Positions 34,251 to 42,919 of a stretch of DNA of 64,000 nucleotides are shown piece after piece (position 1 is the stretch's first letter; each line of letters opens with the position of its first letter). The DNA lies in assembly GCF_052113205.1 (NCBI RefSeq), contig NZ_JBFRCU010000026.1, positions 15,007-79,006 of the forward strand, written 5' to 3'. Origin of the DNA: Inquilinus sp052113205. Its GTDB lineage: Bacteria; Pseudomonadota; Alphaproteobacteria; DSM-16000; Inquilinaceae. The notes beneath the pieces were generated by a model. The model saw nothing but the letters and a program-made list of their open reading frames with translations. It was not told the DNA's origin and did not search any database. Made by a program: the position numbers and the translations under genes.

Positions 34251-35849
34251 TCAGCGCTCGACGGACATCCAGCGCGCGAGGTGGAAGTCCTGCACGTTGT
34301 CCACCCAGCCCTTCACGGCGGGGGAGACGGCGTGCTTGGTGGTGTAGAAGTAGATCGGCAGCACCGGCAGGTCGGCGATCATCACCTTCTCGGCCTGCTG
34401 CATCAGGTCGCCGCGCTGCTTCGGGTCGGTCGCCTTGGCGGCCTGCGCCATCAGCTCGTCGAACTTCGGATTGGCGTAGCCCGAGGTGCTCTGCTCGCCG
34501 ACGGTGCCCAGCTCGAGCTGCAGGAAGCCGAAGGCGTCGTTGTAGTCGCCGATCCAGCCATGCCGCGCGATGTCCGGAAATTCCTTCTTGTTGCGGGTGT
34601 TCTGGAAGGTGCCCCATTCCTGGTTCACCAGCTTGGCGTCGACGCCGAGCTTCTTGTTCCACATGGCGGCGATGAACACGGCCACCTTCTTGTGGTTCTC
34701 GCTGGTGTTGTAGGTGATCTCCAGCTTCAGCGGCTTGTCCGGGCCGTAGCCGGCCTTGGCGTACAGCTCCTTGGCCTTGGCGTCGCGCTCGGCCTGGGTC
34801 AGCTTGCCGTCCTCCGGCTCCCAGGTCGGGAAGTTCTGGGTGCCCGGGGGCACGAAGCTGTAGGCCGGGATCTGGTCAGCCTGGGTGACGTTCTTGATCA
34901 GCGATTCACGGTCGACCGCCAGCGACAGCGCCTCGCGCAGCTCCGGGCTGCTCTTCCACGGCTCGTGCGTCAGGTTGTAGGCGTAGAAGTAGACGCCGAG
35001 ATACGGCGTGATGTGGATCTCGTCCGGGCTTTCCTTGCGCAGGCTCGGGATCTGCTGGCTCGGCAGTTCGTAGGTCATGTCGAGCTCGCCGGCCTTGAAC
35101 CGCTGCAGCTCGGCGTCGATGTCCTCGGTGGGATAGACCATCACCGTGTCGATCTTGACGTTCGCCGCGTCGTGGAAGTTCGGGTTCTTGACCAGCTTGA
35201 TGTAGCCCTGCGGCACCGCCTCGGCCAGCATGTAGGCGCCGTTCGAGACCAGGTTGCCGGGCTTGATGAACTCGTCGCCGAACTTCTCGACATTGGCCTT
35301 GCTGACCGCGAAGGTCGATTGGTGCACCAGCGACGAGATGAAATACGCCGTGGGCGCGTTCAGCTTGACCTCGAAGGTGCGGTCGTCGATCGCCTTCACC
35401 CCCAGGGCGTCGAGCGGCTTCTTGCCGTTGCGGATATCCTCGGCGTTGACCACCGGGTCCAGGTAATAGGCATAGGCCGAGCCGGTCTTCGGGTCGACCA
35501 GCCGCTGCCAGCCGAACACGAAATCCGCCGCCGTCACCGGCGTGCCGTCCGACCACTTCTCGTCCGCGCGCAGCTTGAAGGTGTAGGTCAGCCCGTCATC
35601 CGACACCGTGTGGCTCTCGGCCGCACCGGGCGACGGCTCGCCCTTGGCGTCGTAGGTCATCAGGCCTTCGAACAGATCAGCCGCGATATTGGCCTCCGGC
35701 ACCCCTTCCATCTTGTGCGGATCCAGGGTCGACGGCTCGGCGCCGTTGCCCTTGTTGAACACCATCTCGGCCACGGCCGCGCTTGAAACGCCGCCCAGGA
35801 GGGCGGCGGCGAGCAGCCCGCGCGCCAGGATTTTGGTGAAGCTGTGCAT
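34251..35849 (-). CDS. oppA: Periplasmic oligopeptide-binding protein OppA
   Basis: A 532-residue SBP_bac_5 protein with a signal peptide (ILARGLLAAALLGGVSSAAVAEM, cleavage after AVA). Then FNKGNGAEPSTLDPHKMEG, the family start, LFEGL, DEKWSDGTPVTAADFVFGWQR and YAYNLTHEPW. It is first gene of oppABCDF, so it captures peptides in the periplasm. ATG 35849 follows AGGGGC; the 247 bp upstream hold its promoter, with three GANTC sites (36007, 36058, 36110) but no site I can assign. Confidence 0.96.
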   Translation of the reverse strand: MHSFTKILARGLLAAALLGGVSSAAVAEMVFNKGNGAEPSTLDPHKMEGVPEANIAADLFEGLMTYDAKGEPSPGAAESHTVSDDGLTYTFKLRADEKWSDGTPVTAADFVFGWQRLVDPKTGSAYAYYLDPVVNAEDIRNGKKPLDALGVKAIDDRTFEVKLNAPTAYFISSLVHQSTFAVSKANVEKFGDEFIKPGNLVSNGAYMLAEAVPQGYIKLVKNPNFHDAANVKIDTVMVYPTEDIDAELQRFKAGELDMTYELPSQQIPSLRKESPDEIHITPYLGVYFYAYNLTHEPWKSSPELREALSLAVDRESLIKNVTQADQIPAYSFVPPGTQNFPTWEPEDGKLTQAERDAKAKELYAKAGYGPDKPLKLEITYNTSENHKKVAVFIAAMWNKKLGVDAKLVNQEWGTFQNTRNKKEFPDIARHGWIGDYNDAFGFLQLELGTVGEQSTSGYANPKFDELMAQAAKATDPKQRGDLMQQAEKVMIADLPVLPIYFYTTKHAVSPAVKGWVDNVQDFHLARWMSVER

Positions 35850-36096
35850 GTGTTCGCCCCTACTGTTTCCGGTTTCCCGGTCACTGGTTTGTTTACAAGG
35901 CACGCCCAAACGGCGCGCTCTCGTCCGTCTCCCACCAGCGAGGAGTGATGGCGTGGACGGTATCGTTTCGACCGCATTTGAGCAATCGAATTCGCGGGTC
36001 TGCTATGAATCCGGCGCGCGTTTCATGCCTTGCAAAAGTCGCAAACAGGAAAGTGTCGAATCGGCCCTGCGCTTGTTCTTTACTTTCTTCTTGGCC

Positions 36097-37164
36097 TCAT
36101 CTGGCCCGCGATTCCGAAACCGGCCGGGTTACGAAACGCAGCGCGAGCAGCAGGGCCAGCAGCAGCAGCGCCCCGGCCTGGTGCATCGCACCCAACCAGA
36201 CCGGCACCTGCGCGAGCAAAGTGGAGATGCCGAGGCCGACCTGGACCACCACCATCAGCCCGGCCAGATGGCCCCAGCCGACCACCGGCGTGCGGCTGCA
36301 GCGAAAGGCAAGGGCCAGCACCACCAGGGACGTGCCGATCGCCAGCCAGCGATGGGTGAACTGGACCAGGGCAGTGTTGTCGAACCAGTTCAGCCAGGCC
36401 GGGATGATGCTGAAGGATTCCGGCGGCGGCAGCAGCCGGCCGTCCATCAGCGGGAAGGTGTTGTAGACCTGTCCGGCGTCGAGCCCCGCGACGAAGGCGC
36501 CCCAGCACATGGTGACGGCGACGCAGCCGATCGCGAACGAGGCGTGCCGGCGCAACGACCGCGCACCGGCGAAGCGGCCCAGCCGCGGCAGCACCAGTCC
36601 GTAGGCGGTCCACAGGATGAGAGCGTAGAGCAGCACGGCGAGGCCGAGATGCGCCGCCAGCCGGTAATGGCTGACCGAAGGCCGGTCGACCAGGCCGCTC
36701 ATCACCATGAACCAGCCCAGCGCCCCCTGCAGCCCGCCCAGCACCAGCAGGCCCAGCAGGCGCAGCCGCAGGCCGCGGTCAAGCCCGCCGCGCCACCAGA
36801 ACCAGGCCAGGCCGGCAGCGAAGACCAGGCCGATCAGCCGGCCCCACAGCCGGTGCAGCCATTCCCAGAAGAAGATCCGCTGGAACGCCTCCAGCGACAT
36901 GCCGGTGTTCTTGTACAGGTACTCCGGCGTGGCCTTGTAGGCGGCGAAGGCGTCCGCCCAGGCCTGGTCCGACAGCGGCGGCAGTGCGCCCTTGATCGGC
37001 GCCCATTCGACGATCGACAGGCCGCTCTCGGTCAGCCGCGTGATCGCGCCGATCACCGCCATGGCGAAGACCATGGCGGCGCACAGGAACAGCCACAGCG
37101 CGACGGAGCGCGTGGCTGGGGCGGCGGCAGGGCGCAGGGCCGCGGCGGCGGGGGCGGAATGCAT
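36097..37164 (-). CDS. ctaA: Heme A synthase, COX15/CtaA type 2
   Basis: A 355-residue membrane enzyme that converts heme O to heme A for cytochrome c oxidase. Eight helices can be seen; heme-ligand His occur in FWEWLHRLWGR, SHYRLAAHLGL, QFTHRWLAIG and AMHQAGALLLL, and the alphaproteobacterial ITRLTESGLSIVEW and PLSDQAWADAFAAYKATPEY segments are present. ATG 37164 gives MHSAPAAAALRPA. It is alone here, not next to cox genes. Confidence 0.95.
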   Translation of the reverse strand: MHSAPAAAALRPAAAPATRSVALWLFLCAAMVFAMAVIGAITRLTESGLSIVEWAPIKGALPPLSDQAWADAFAAYKATPEYLYKNTGMSLEAFQRIFFWEWLHRLWGRLIGLVFAAGLAWFWWRGGLDRGLRLRLLGLLVLGGLQGALGWFMVMSGLVDRPSVSHYRLAAHLGLAVLLYALILWTAYGLVLPRLGRFAGARSLRRHASFAIGCVAVTMCWGAFVAGLDAGQVYNTFPLMDGRLLPPPESFSIIPAWLNWFDNTALVQFTHRWLAIGTSLVVLALAFRCSRTPVVGWGHLAGLMVVVQVGLGISTLLAQVPVWLGAMHQAGALLLLALLLALRFVTRPVSESRAR

Positions 37165-37233
37165 GAATCGGCTTATCGCGCCGGCCCGCGGCGGCGTCAA
37201 ATCTGTCGTTGTCGCAGGGATGGGAATAGCGTC

Positions 37234-37314
37234 GTAGGTTGGGTTCGCGACAGCGAACCCAACACCGGTTCGGGCGGCGCGATGTTGGGTTCGGCAGACG
37301 CGAACCCAACCTAC
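37234..37314. repeat. Palindromic intergenic repeat, family D
   Basis: An 81-bp inverted repeat: GTAGGTTGGGTTCGCG at the left end and CGCGAACCCAACCTAC at the right, with inner TGTTGGGTTCG/CGAACCCAACA copies. It lies between ctaA and the DnaJ-like gene, upstream of ctaA, and would affect ctaA leader RNA if transcribed. Confidence 0.85.
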
Positions 37315-37333
37315 ATCCGGTGTCTCCTGACCC

Positions 37334-38278
37334 TTACCGGATCTTGCCCTTGCGCGGGTCATAGGGGTGGCGGGCGCCCCAATCCTCGACGAAGCTGGCC
37401 AGCTCCGGATCGGCCGGGTCGGGCAGGGTGACGGCCAGCCGGACATACTGGTCGCCGCGATTGCTGCCGGTGGGATTGCGCACGCCCTTGCCCTTCAGCC
37501 GCAGGACCGCGCCGCTGTTCGACCCCTTGGGGATGGTCAGCATCACCGGGCCCAGCAGCGTCGGCACCTCGACCCGGCCGCCCAGAACCGCCTCCTGCAG
37601 CGATATCGGCAGGGTCATGCGGATGTCGCTGCCGTCGCGCTCCAGCACCGGGTCGGGGATGATCCGGACCTCGATCAGCGCGTCGCCGGGAACGCCTCGG
37701 CCGCCCTTCTCGCCTTGGCCGCGCAGGCGGATGGTCTGGCCGTCGGTCAGGCCGACCGGCAGGGTGACCTTGAGCGAGCGGCCGTCGGCCAGCGTCACCG
37801 TGGTCTCGCCGCCTTCGACGGCAAGGCGGAACTCGGCCCGCAGCGTGTAGCTGATGTCGCGGCCCTTGCCGCCGGCCTTGCCGCCGCCGGCCCGGGCGCC
37901 GCCCTGGCCGAACATGCCGCGCAGGATGTCGTCGATGTCGCCGGCATCGGTGAAGGCGTCGTAGCTGTCGGTGCGCTGGTAGCGCGTGCCGCCGGCGCCG
38001 CTTCCGGCCCCTGCGCCGGGCCAGCCGCCGCCGGGCCGGCGGGCATAGCCGCGCTCGGTGCCGTTGGCGTCGATCTCGCCGGCGTCGAAGCGGCGGCGCT
38101 TTTCGGCGTCGCTTAGCAGGTCATAGGCGGTCGACACCGCCTTGAACCGGTCCTCGGCGCGCGCGTCGCCCTGGTTCAGGTCAGGGTGGTGCTTCTTGGC
38201 GAGCTTGCGATAGGCCCGCCGGATCTCGTCCTCGCTGGCGGTGCGGGCCACGCCCAGCACGGCATACGGGTCATCCAT
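37334..38278 (-). CDS. DnaJ-class co-chaperone, CbpA-like
   Basis: A 314-residue J-protein. Residues 1-65 are a J domain with HPD in AKKHHPDLNQ; a Gly-rich linker follows (GGGWPGAGAGSGAGG), then two C-terminal substrate-binding domains (PVGLTDGQTIRLRGQG, IPDPVLERDGSDI, PISLQEAVLGGRVEVPTL, IPKGSNSGAVLRLKGKG). There is no zinc-finger, so it is a CbpA/DnaJ class B protein that stimulates DnaK. Confidence 0.94.
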   Translation of the reverse strand: MDDPYAVLGVARTASEDEIRRAYRKLAKKHHPDLNQGDARAEDRFKAVSTAYDLLSDAEKRRRFDAGEIDANGTERGYARRPGGGWPGAGAGSGAGGTRYQRTDSYDAFTDAGDIDDILRGMFGQGGARAGGGKAGGKGRDISYTLRAEFRLAVEGGETTVTLADGRSLKVTLPVGLTDGQTIRLRGQGEKGGRGVPGDALIEVRIIPDPVLERDGSDIRMTLPISLQEAVLGGRVEVPTLLGPVMLTIPKGSNSGAVLRLKGKGVRNPTGSNRGDQYVRLAVTLPDPADPELASFVEDWGARHPYDPRKGKIR

Positions 38279-38366
38279 GGCTCGGATCTCTGGGGGTAAG
38301 TCCTTGATCCGCGTACATGATGTCGTGCCGCCTCGGTTTCAACGCTCCCCCTCGCCCCTGCGGCTT

Positions 38367-39335
38367 TCAATTTGCGGTTGCGTCGCCGCCGTCGAATCGC
38401 CGGCGCCAATCGGCCAGCTGGTGCGTGATGTCCAGCGCCGCGGCCAGCGCCGCCCGGCCTTCCGGCCCGCTGACTGCCGGCGGGCGGCCGTTGCCGACGC
38501 TGTCGAGGAAGCTCTGGATCTCCAGCTTCAGCGGGTCGCCGGTCTCGAACTGCTGCTCTTCCTGGTACAGCTCCGGCTGGCCGTCGCGGCCGCGGGTCTT
38601 GCGGATGAAGGTCAGCTTGGCCTCGCTGAGGTCGACCATGATGTAGCCGTCCTGCTGGAAGATCCGCATGGTGCGGTGGCGCTTCCAGCTGACCCGGCTG
38701 GCCGTCACCGTGGCGGTGCAGCCATTGGCGAATTGCAGCCGGGCGTTGACGATGTCGTCGGCCTCGCTCAGCACCGGCGCGCCGACGGCGTCAATGCGGT
38801 CGAGCGGGGCGCCGACGATCTTCAGCACCAGGTCGATGTCGTGGATCATCATGTCGAGCACGACATTGACGTCGGTGCCGCGCGGCTTGAAGGCGGAGAT
38901 GCGCTGGCATTCGATGTAGCGCGGCCGGTCCAGGATCTTGGCCAGGCCCTGCACCACCGGGTTGAACCGCTCGAGATGGCCGACCTGCAGCACCAGCTTG
39001 CGGTCGGCGGCCAGGCGGCTCAGCGCGTCGGCCTCCTCCAGCGTGTTGCTGATCGGCTTCTCGATCAGCACGTGGATGCCGGCCTCCAGGCAAATGCGTG
39101 CCGTGTCGAAATGGGCGTTGGTCGGCACCGCGACGCTGACCGCGTCGACCTGGCCGATCAGCTCGGACAGGTCGGTCACAGCCCGGACGCCCAGCTTCGT
39201 CGCCAGCGCCCCGGCCCGGGCAGGGTCGGTGTCGCAGACCGCGACCAGCTCGGCCTCGGGCAATTCCGCATGCTTGGCGGCGTGCAGGCTGCCGAAATAG
39301 CCCGCCCCGATCACCGCGGTCCGGGTCCGCTTCAT
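38367..39335 (-). CDS. Gfo/Idh/MocA-family NAD(P) oxidoreductase
   Basis: A 322-residue protein. Rossmann motif GAGYFGSLHA at residue 10; the EKPIS motif (VLIEKPISNTL) that carries the catalytic Lys; then VGHLERFNPVVQGL and the His in MMIHDIDLVL. The VGHxERFNP form is shared with UDP-sugar 3-dehydrogenases (GnnA/WbpB type) in lipid A or O-antigen sugar synthesis, but no lpx genes are near. It is divergent from the SDR at 39478. Confidence 0.92.
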   Translation of the reverse strand: MKRTRTAVIGAGYFGSLHAAKHAELPEAELVAVCDTDPARAGALATKLGVRAVTDLSELIGQVDAVSVAVPTNAHFDTARICLEAGIHVLIEKPISNTLEEADALSRLAADRKLVLQVGHLERFNPVVQGLAKILDRPRYIECQRISAFKPRGTDVNVVLDMMIHDIDLVLKIVGAPLDRIDAVGAPVLSEADDIVNARLQFANGCTATVTASRVSWKRHRTMRIFQQDGYIMVDLSEAKLTFIRKTRGRDGQPELYQEEQQFETGDPLKLEIQSFLDSVGNGRPPAVSGPEGRAALAAALDITHQLADWRRRFDGGDATAN

Positions 39336-39477
39336 GTCGTCTCCACGCTCGTCAGCAACACTGCTGCGCCTTCCTAACGCTGTTGCCTACGCTTTGACCA
39401 GCGGTGATACGCTTCCGCTTGACGGGCGCGCCGCTCGGGGCGAGGAATACGTCCGACTTAACAAGCGGGTTCAAGAC

Positions 39478-40221
39478 ATGGCTGGCAGGCTGGCGGGCAA
39501 GACGGCGGTGCTGACCGCGGCGGGGCAGGGGATCGGCCGGGCGACGGCGCTGGCCTTCGTCCGCGAAGGTGCGACGGTCCACGCCACCGACATCAACGAA
39601 GCGGCGCTGCAGGCCCTGGCGGCCGAGGTGCCGGGGATCTCGACAACCCGGCTCGACGTACTCGACCATGACGCGATCAAGGCCTATGCGGCCGAACGTG
39701 GCGCCGTCGACGTGCTGTTCAACTGCGCCGGCTTCGTCCATGCCGGCACCATCCTCGACTGCGAGGAGAAGGACTGGGATTTCTCCTTCAACCTCAATGT
39801 CCGCTCCGCCTACCACATGTGCCGCGCCTTCCTGCCGGCAATGATCGGGGCCGGCGGCGGCACCATCGTCAACGTCGCCTCGGTCTGCTCCTCGATCAAG
39901 GGCCTGCCGAACCGCTTCGTCTACGGCGCCACCAAGGCGGCCGTGCTGGGCCTGACCAAGTCGATCGCCGCCGATTTCGTCGGCCAGGGCATCCGCTGCA
40001 ACGCCATCTGCCCGGGCACGGTGGAGACGCCGAGCCTGCATGACCGCATGGCGGCGCAGGGCGATGTCGAGAAGGCGCGCGCCGCCTTCGTGGCGCGCCA
40101 GCCGATGGGTCGCCTCGGCAATGCTGAGGAGATCGCGTCGCTGGCCGTGTACCTGGCCTCGGACGAGGCCTCCTACCTCACCGGCCAGGCCATCAACGTC
40201 GACGGCGGCATCACCATCTGA
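39478..40221 (+). CDS. SDR dehydrogenase, 2-keto-3-deoxy-L-fuconate dehydrogenase-like
   Basis: A 247-residue short-chain dehydrogenase: cofactor motif TAAGQGIGRATA, NCAGFVHAGTIL, VASVCSS, catalytic Tyr/Lys in VYGATKAAVLG. It resembles the DHRS6/2-keto-3-deoxy-L-fuconate 4-dehydrogenase group. Its partner 48 bp downstream is an FAH-family hydrolase, the enzyme that cleaves the diketo product in that pathway. ATG 39478 has only a weak RBS. Confidence 0.88.
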   Translation: MAGRLAGKTAVLTAAGQGIGRATALAFVREGATVHATDINEAALQALAAEVPGISTTRLDVLDHDAIKAYAAERGAVDVLFNCAGFVHAGTILDCEEKDWDFSFNLNVRSAYHMCRAFLPAMIGAGGGTIVNVASVCSSIKGLPNRFVYGATKAAVLGLTKSIAADFVGQGIRCNAICPGTVETPSLHDRMAAQGDVEKARAAFVARQPMGRLGNAEEIASLAVYLASDEASYLTGQAINVDGGITI

Positions 40222-40269
40222 CTGCGGCTTCCGGCCGCCCAACACCCGCGTTCCAGGGAGAGAACACCA

Positions 40270-41112
40270 ATGAAGCTGCTGCGCTACGGCCCCGTGGGGC
40301 AGGAGAAGCCGGGCCTGCTCGACGCCGAGGGCCGCATTCGCGACCTGTCGGGCGCCGTGCCCGACATCGCCGGCGACGCGCTGACCCCGGCCGGCATCGC
40401 CCGGCTCAAGGGCCTCGACCCGTCCTCGCTGCCGGTCGTCTCCGGCAATCCGCGGCTCGGCGCCTGCGTCGCCGGCACCGGCAAGTTCATCTGCATCGGC
40501 CTGAACTACTCCGACCATGCGGCCGAGACCGGCGCCACCGTGCCGCCGGAGCCGATCATCTTCATGAAGGCCACCAGCGCCATCGTCGGCCCGAATGACG
40601 ATGTCGAGATCCCGCGCGCCAGCGAGAAGACCGACTGGGAGGTCGAACTCGGCATCGTCATCGGCAAGCCGGCCAAATATGTGTCGGAGGCCGACGCGAT
40701 GAGCCATGTCGCCGGCTTCTGCGTCATCAATGACGTCTCCGAGCGCGCCTTCCAGACCGAGCGCCACGGCCAGTGGACCAAGGGCAAGAGCTGCGACACC
40801 TTTGGCCCGACCGGCCCCTGGCTGGTGACGCCGGACGAGGTCGGCGACTACGACAGCCTGCACATGTGGCTGGAGGTCGACGGCCACCGCTACCAGAACG
40901 GCTCGACCAAGACGATGGTCTACAAGACGCCGTTCCTGGTCAGCTATCTCAGCCAGTTCATGGGGCTGCGCACCGGCGACATCATCTCCACCGGCACCCC
41001 GCCGGGCGTCGGCATGGGCCAGAAGCCGCCGAAATACCTGAAGGCCGGCCAGACCATCCGCCTCGGCATCGAGAAGCTGGGCGAGCAGGCGCAGAAGACC
41101 ATCCAGGCCTGA
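40270..41112 (+). CDS. Fumarylacetoacetate-hydrolase-family protein (diketo-deoxy-sugar-acid hydrolase)
   Basis: A 280-residue FAH-fold hydrolase. Metal-site residues are visible in ETGATVPPEPIIFMK and WEVELGIVIG (Glu ligands) and VINDVSERAFQ (Asp), with GDIISTGTPPGVGMG near the end. The MKLLRYGPVGQEKPGLLD start is that of 2,4-diketo-3-deoxy-L-rhamnonate/fuconate hydrolases. With the SDR before it, it would finish a non-phosphorylative L-fucose or L-rhamnose route. Pathway is inference. Confidence 0.9.
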   Translation: MKLLRYGPVGQEKPGLLDAEGRIRDLSGAVPDIAGDALTPAGIARLKGLDPSSLPVVSGNPRLGACVAGTGKFICIGLNYSDHAAETGATVPPEPIIFMKATSAIVGPNDDVEIPRASEKTDWEVELGIVIGKPAKYVSEADAMSHVAGFCVINDVSERAFQTERHGQWTKGKSCDTFGPTGPWLVTPDEVGDYDSLHMWLEVDGHRYQNGSTKTMVYKTPFLVSYLSQFMGLRTGDIISTGTPPGVGMGQKPPKYLKAGQTIRLGIEKLGEQAQKTIQA

Positions 41113-41124
41113 CGGCCAGTCTCC

Positions 41125-41158
41125 GGATGACACGGGCGCCGTTATGCCCGTGTCATCC
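41125..41158 (+). terminator. Hairpin terminator without T-run after the FAH gene
   Basis: GGATGACACGGGC and GCCCGTGTCATCC form a perfect 13-bp stem with an 8-base loop, 12 bp after the stop. No T-run follows, so it may act as a mRNA stabiliser or a Rho-dependent end. Confidence 0.6.
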
Positions 41159-41265
41159 GTCGCATGAATTCGCGTTAAACCGTCTTGCCGGCCGCGACGG
41201 CGGCACACCATCTCTTCGTGTAGGATGAGAGACACGCCGGCTTCGGCGTGCCGCGTTCAGCAGAG

Positions 41266-41679
41266 ATGGTGTTCACCATGTTGAAGGTGTTCCACGTCAC
41301 CCCGCGCCGTGCCGCGGTCTTCGCCGCCCTCGGGGCCGCGCTGGCCCTGCCGCTGATGGTCTCCACCCCGGCCGAGGCCTGGTGGCGCGGTGGGTGGGGC
41401 GGCGGATGGCATGGCGGCTGGCATTCCGGTGTCAGCATCGGCATCGGCCTGCCGCTCTACGCGTCGCCGCCGGTTTACTATGCCCCGCCGCCGCCGGTCT
41501 ATTACGGGCCACCGCCGGTGGTCTATGAGGCCCCGCCGCCGGCCTATGGGGTCTACAGGGCTCCGCCGCCGGTCTATGACGCACCGCCGCCGCGCACGGT
41601 CTATGCTGCGCCGCCGGCCCGAGCCTGGGTGCCCGGCTTCTGGAGCCGCGGCGTCTGGATCGAGGGCCACTGGCGCTGA
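41266..41679 (+). CDS. Exported Pro/Tyr-rich protein with YXWGXW-type C-terminus
   Basis: About 137 residues. After a signal peptide (hydrophobic AAVFAALGAALALPLMV ending near PAEAW) comes a Gly/Trp/His-rich patch (WWRGGWGGGWHGGW), then repeated PPPVYY/APPPVY units, and a C-terminal WVPGFWSRGVWIEGHWR motif, the WxPGxW...GHW pattern of periplasmic or surface proteins common in alphaproteobacteria. The start may be 41266 or 41278. Function is unknown; possibly cell-envelope. Confidence 0.75.
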   Translation: MVFTMLKVFHVTPRRAAVFAALGAALALPLMVSTPAEAWWRGGWGGGWHGGWHSGVSIGIGLPLYASPPVYYAPPPPVYYGPPPVVYEAPPPAYGVYRAPPPVYDAPPPRTVYAAPPARAWVPGFWSRGVWIEGHWR

Positions 41680-41810
41680 GTTCCGGCTTTTCCGGGCCGT
41701 CTGTGCCCTAGGTCACAGCGCCGCCCTTCCGACTTCGCCATAGTCACGCATGCGCCCCGATCGGATGGTCCGGCCGGGGCGCTGCGCTGCCTCAAGCGCG
41801 GAGTTGAGAA

Positions 41811-41993
41811 ATGAGCATCATCGGAACGACCGGCGTCGTGCCGGACGAAACGGTGGCGCAGAGCAGCGGCTGGTGCGCTTCGAAGTCGGAGTCCCGGTCC
41901 GCCCAGATATCCTGGTCCGAGGTCGCGGTCGCCTGGGTGGCCGTACCCGTCGTGCTCAGCGCCATCACGGCGATCATCGCCTTGTTGTCTTAA
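41811..41993 (+). CDS. Small membrane protein (60 residues)
   Basis: A 60-residue reading with a hydrophilic half and a C-terminal helix (VAWVAVPVVLSAITAIIALL). GGAG lies 7 bp before ATG 41811 and TAA at 41991-41993 ends it 8 bp before the convergent EamA gene. No homolog is recognised; expression is not proven. Confidence 0.5.
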   Translation: MSIIGTTGVVPDETVAQSSGWCASKSESRSAQISWSEVAVAWVAVPVVLSAITAIIALLS

Positions 41994-42001
41994 GCTTGCG
42001 G

Positions 42002-42919
42002 TCAGCGTCGCGGCAGCGTCAGCAGCCCGACGCCGCCCAGCACCAGAAGCGCCCCCACCACCTGCAGCCCCGTCAGCCCTTCGTCCATCCCGGCCCAGGC
42101 CAGGAGGATGGTCGAGACGGGGCCGAGCGCGCCCAGCAGCGCCGCCCGGGCCGCGCCGATCCGCTTCAGCGCCTCGCTGGTCGCCCAGACCGGCAGCACC
42201 GTGCCGACCACCGCGATCCAGGCGGCGATGCCCAGCACCTTGCCGGACACCAGCAGGTGGTCGGCCGGGCGCAGCACGAAGAACTGGGCGATGCAGGCGA
42301 CGCAGGCCGACATCATGGCGATGGCGGTGAAGCGGGTGCTGCCGATCCGCGGCACGGTGTTGGCGCCTCCGACCAGATAGGCGGCATAGGCCAGGGCGCT
42401 GAGCAGGATCAGCCCGGCGCCGCCCAGCCGGGCCGCGTCGAAGCTGTCGGCAGCGGCTTCCAGCACCAGGAACAGCCCGGCATAGGCCACCGCCAGGCAC
42501 AGGATCTCCCGCCGCTGCGGCCTCCGGCCGAGCAGCACGGCCGACAGCGCCAGCACGAAGGTCGGGTACAGAAACAGGATAATCCGGCCCAACCCCGCCG
42601 GCACCGTGCGCAGCCCCAGGAAGTCGCAATAGCTGGCGATCCAGTAGCCCAGCATCCCGAGCGCCGCGGTGCGCAGCAGGTCGCCCGGCGCCAGCGGCCC
42701 CGCTGCGCGGCGCCGGGCCCAGGCCCACATCGCCACGAAGAAGGGCAGCGACAGGCCCATGCGCAGCGCCAGCAGCGTCTCGGCGTCGACGCCCTCGGCA
42801 TAGCCCAGCCGGATCAGCACCGGCCGGGTGGAGAAGGCCAGGACCCCGAGGATCGCCAGCAGATAGCCGACCGCCTCGCCGCGCCGGCCGCTCGCGGCCT
42901 TTGCCGCCGCGGCGGTCAT
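42002..42919 (-). CDS. EamA-family (DMT) metabolite exporter
   Basis: A 305-residue protein with ten hydrophobic helices arranged as two EamA halves; the N-half has LAILGVLAFSTRPVLIRLGY and the C-half ALKRIGAARAALLGALGPVS. Members export amino acids or other small metabolites. Start ATG 42919 overlaps the stop of the methyltransferase by 4 bp (ATGA), so the pair is coupled. Confidence 0.88.
   Translation of the reverse strand: MTAAAAKAASGRRGEAVGYLLAILGVLAFSTRPVLIRLGYAEGVDAETLLALRMGLSLPFFVAMWAWARRRAAGPLAPGDLLRTAALGMLGYWIASYCDFLGLRTVPAGLGRIILFLYPTFVLALSAVLLGRRPQRREILCLAVAYAGLFLVLEAAADSFDAARLGGAGLILLSALAYAAYLVGGANTVPRIGSTRFTAIAMMSACVACIAQFFVLRPADHLLVSGKVLGIAAWIAVVGTVLPVWATSEALKRIGAARAALLGALGPVSTILLAWAGMDEGLTGLQVVGALLVLGGVGLLTLPRR

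Noticed and set aside
37310..37555. tRNA or other stable RNA in intergenic regions
   Set aside because: I found no TTCGAATC-type T-loop with a cloverleaf in any gap.
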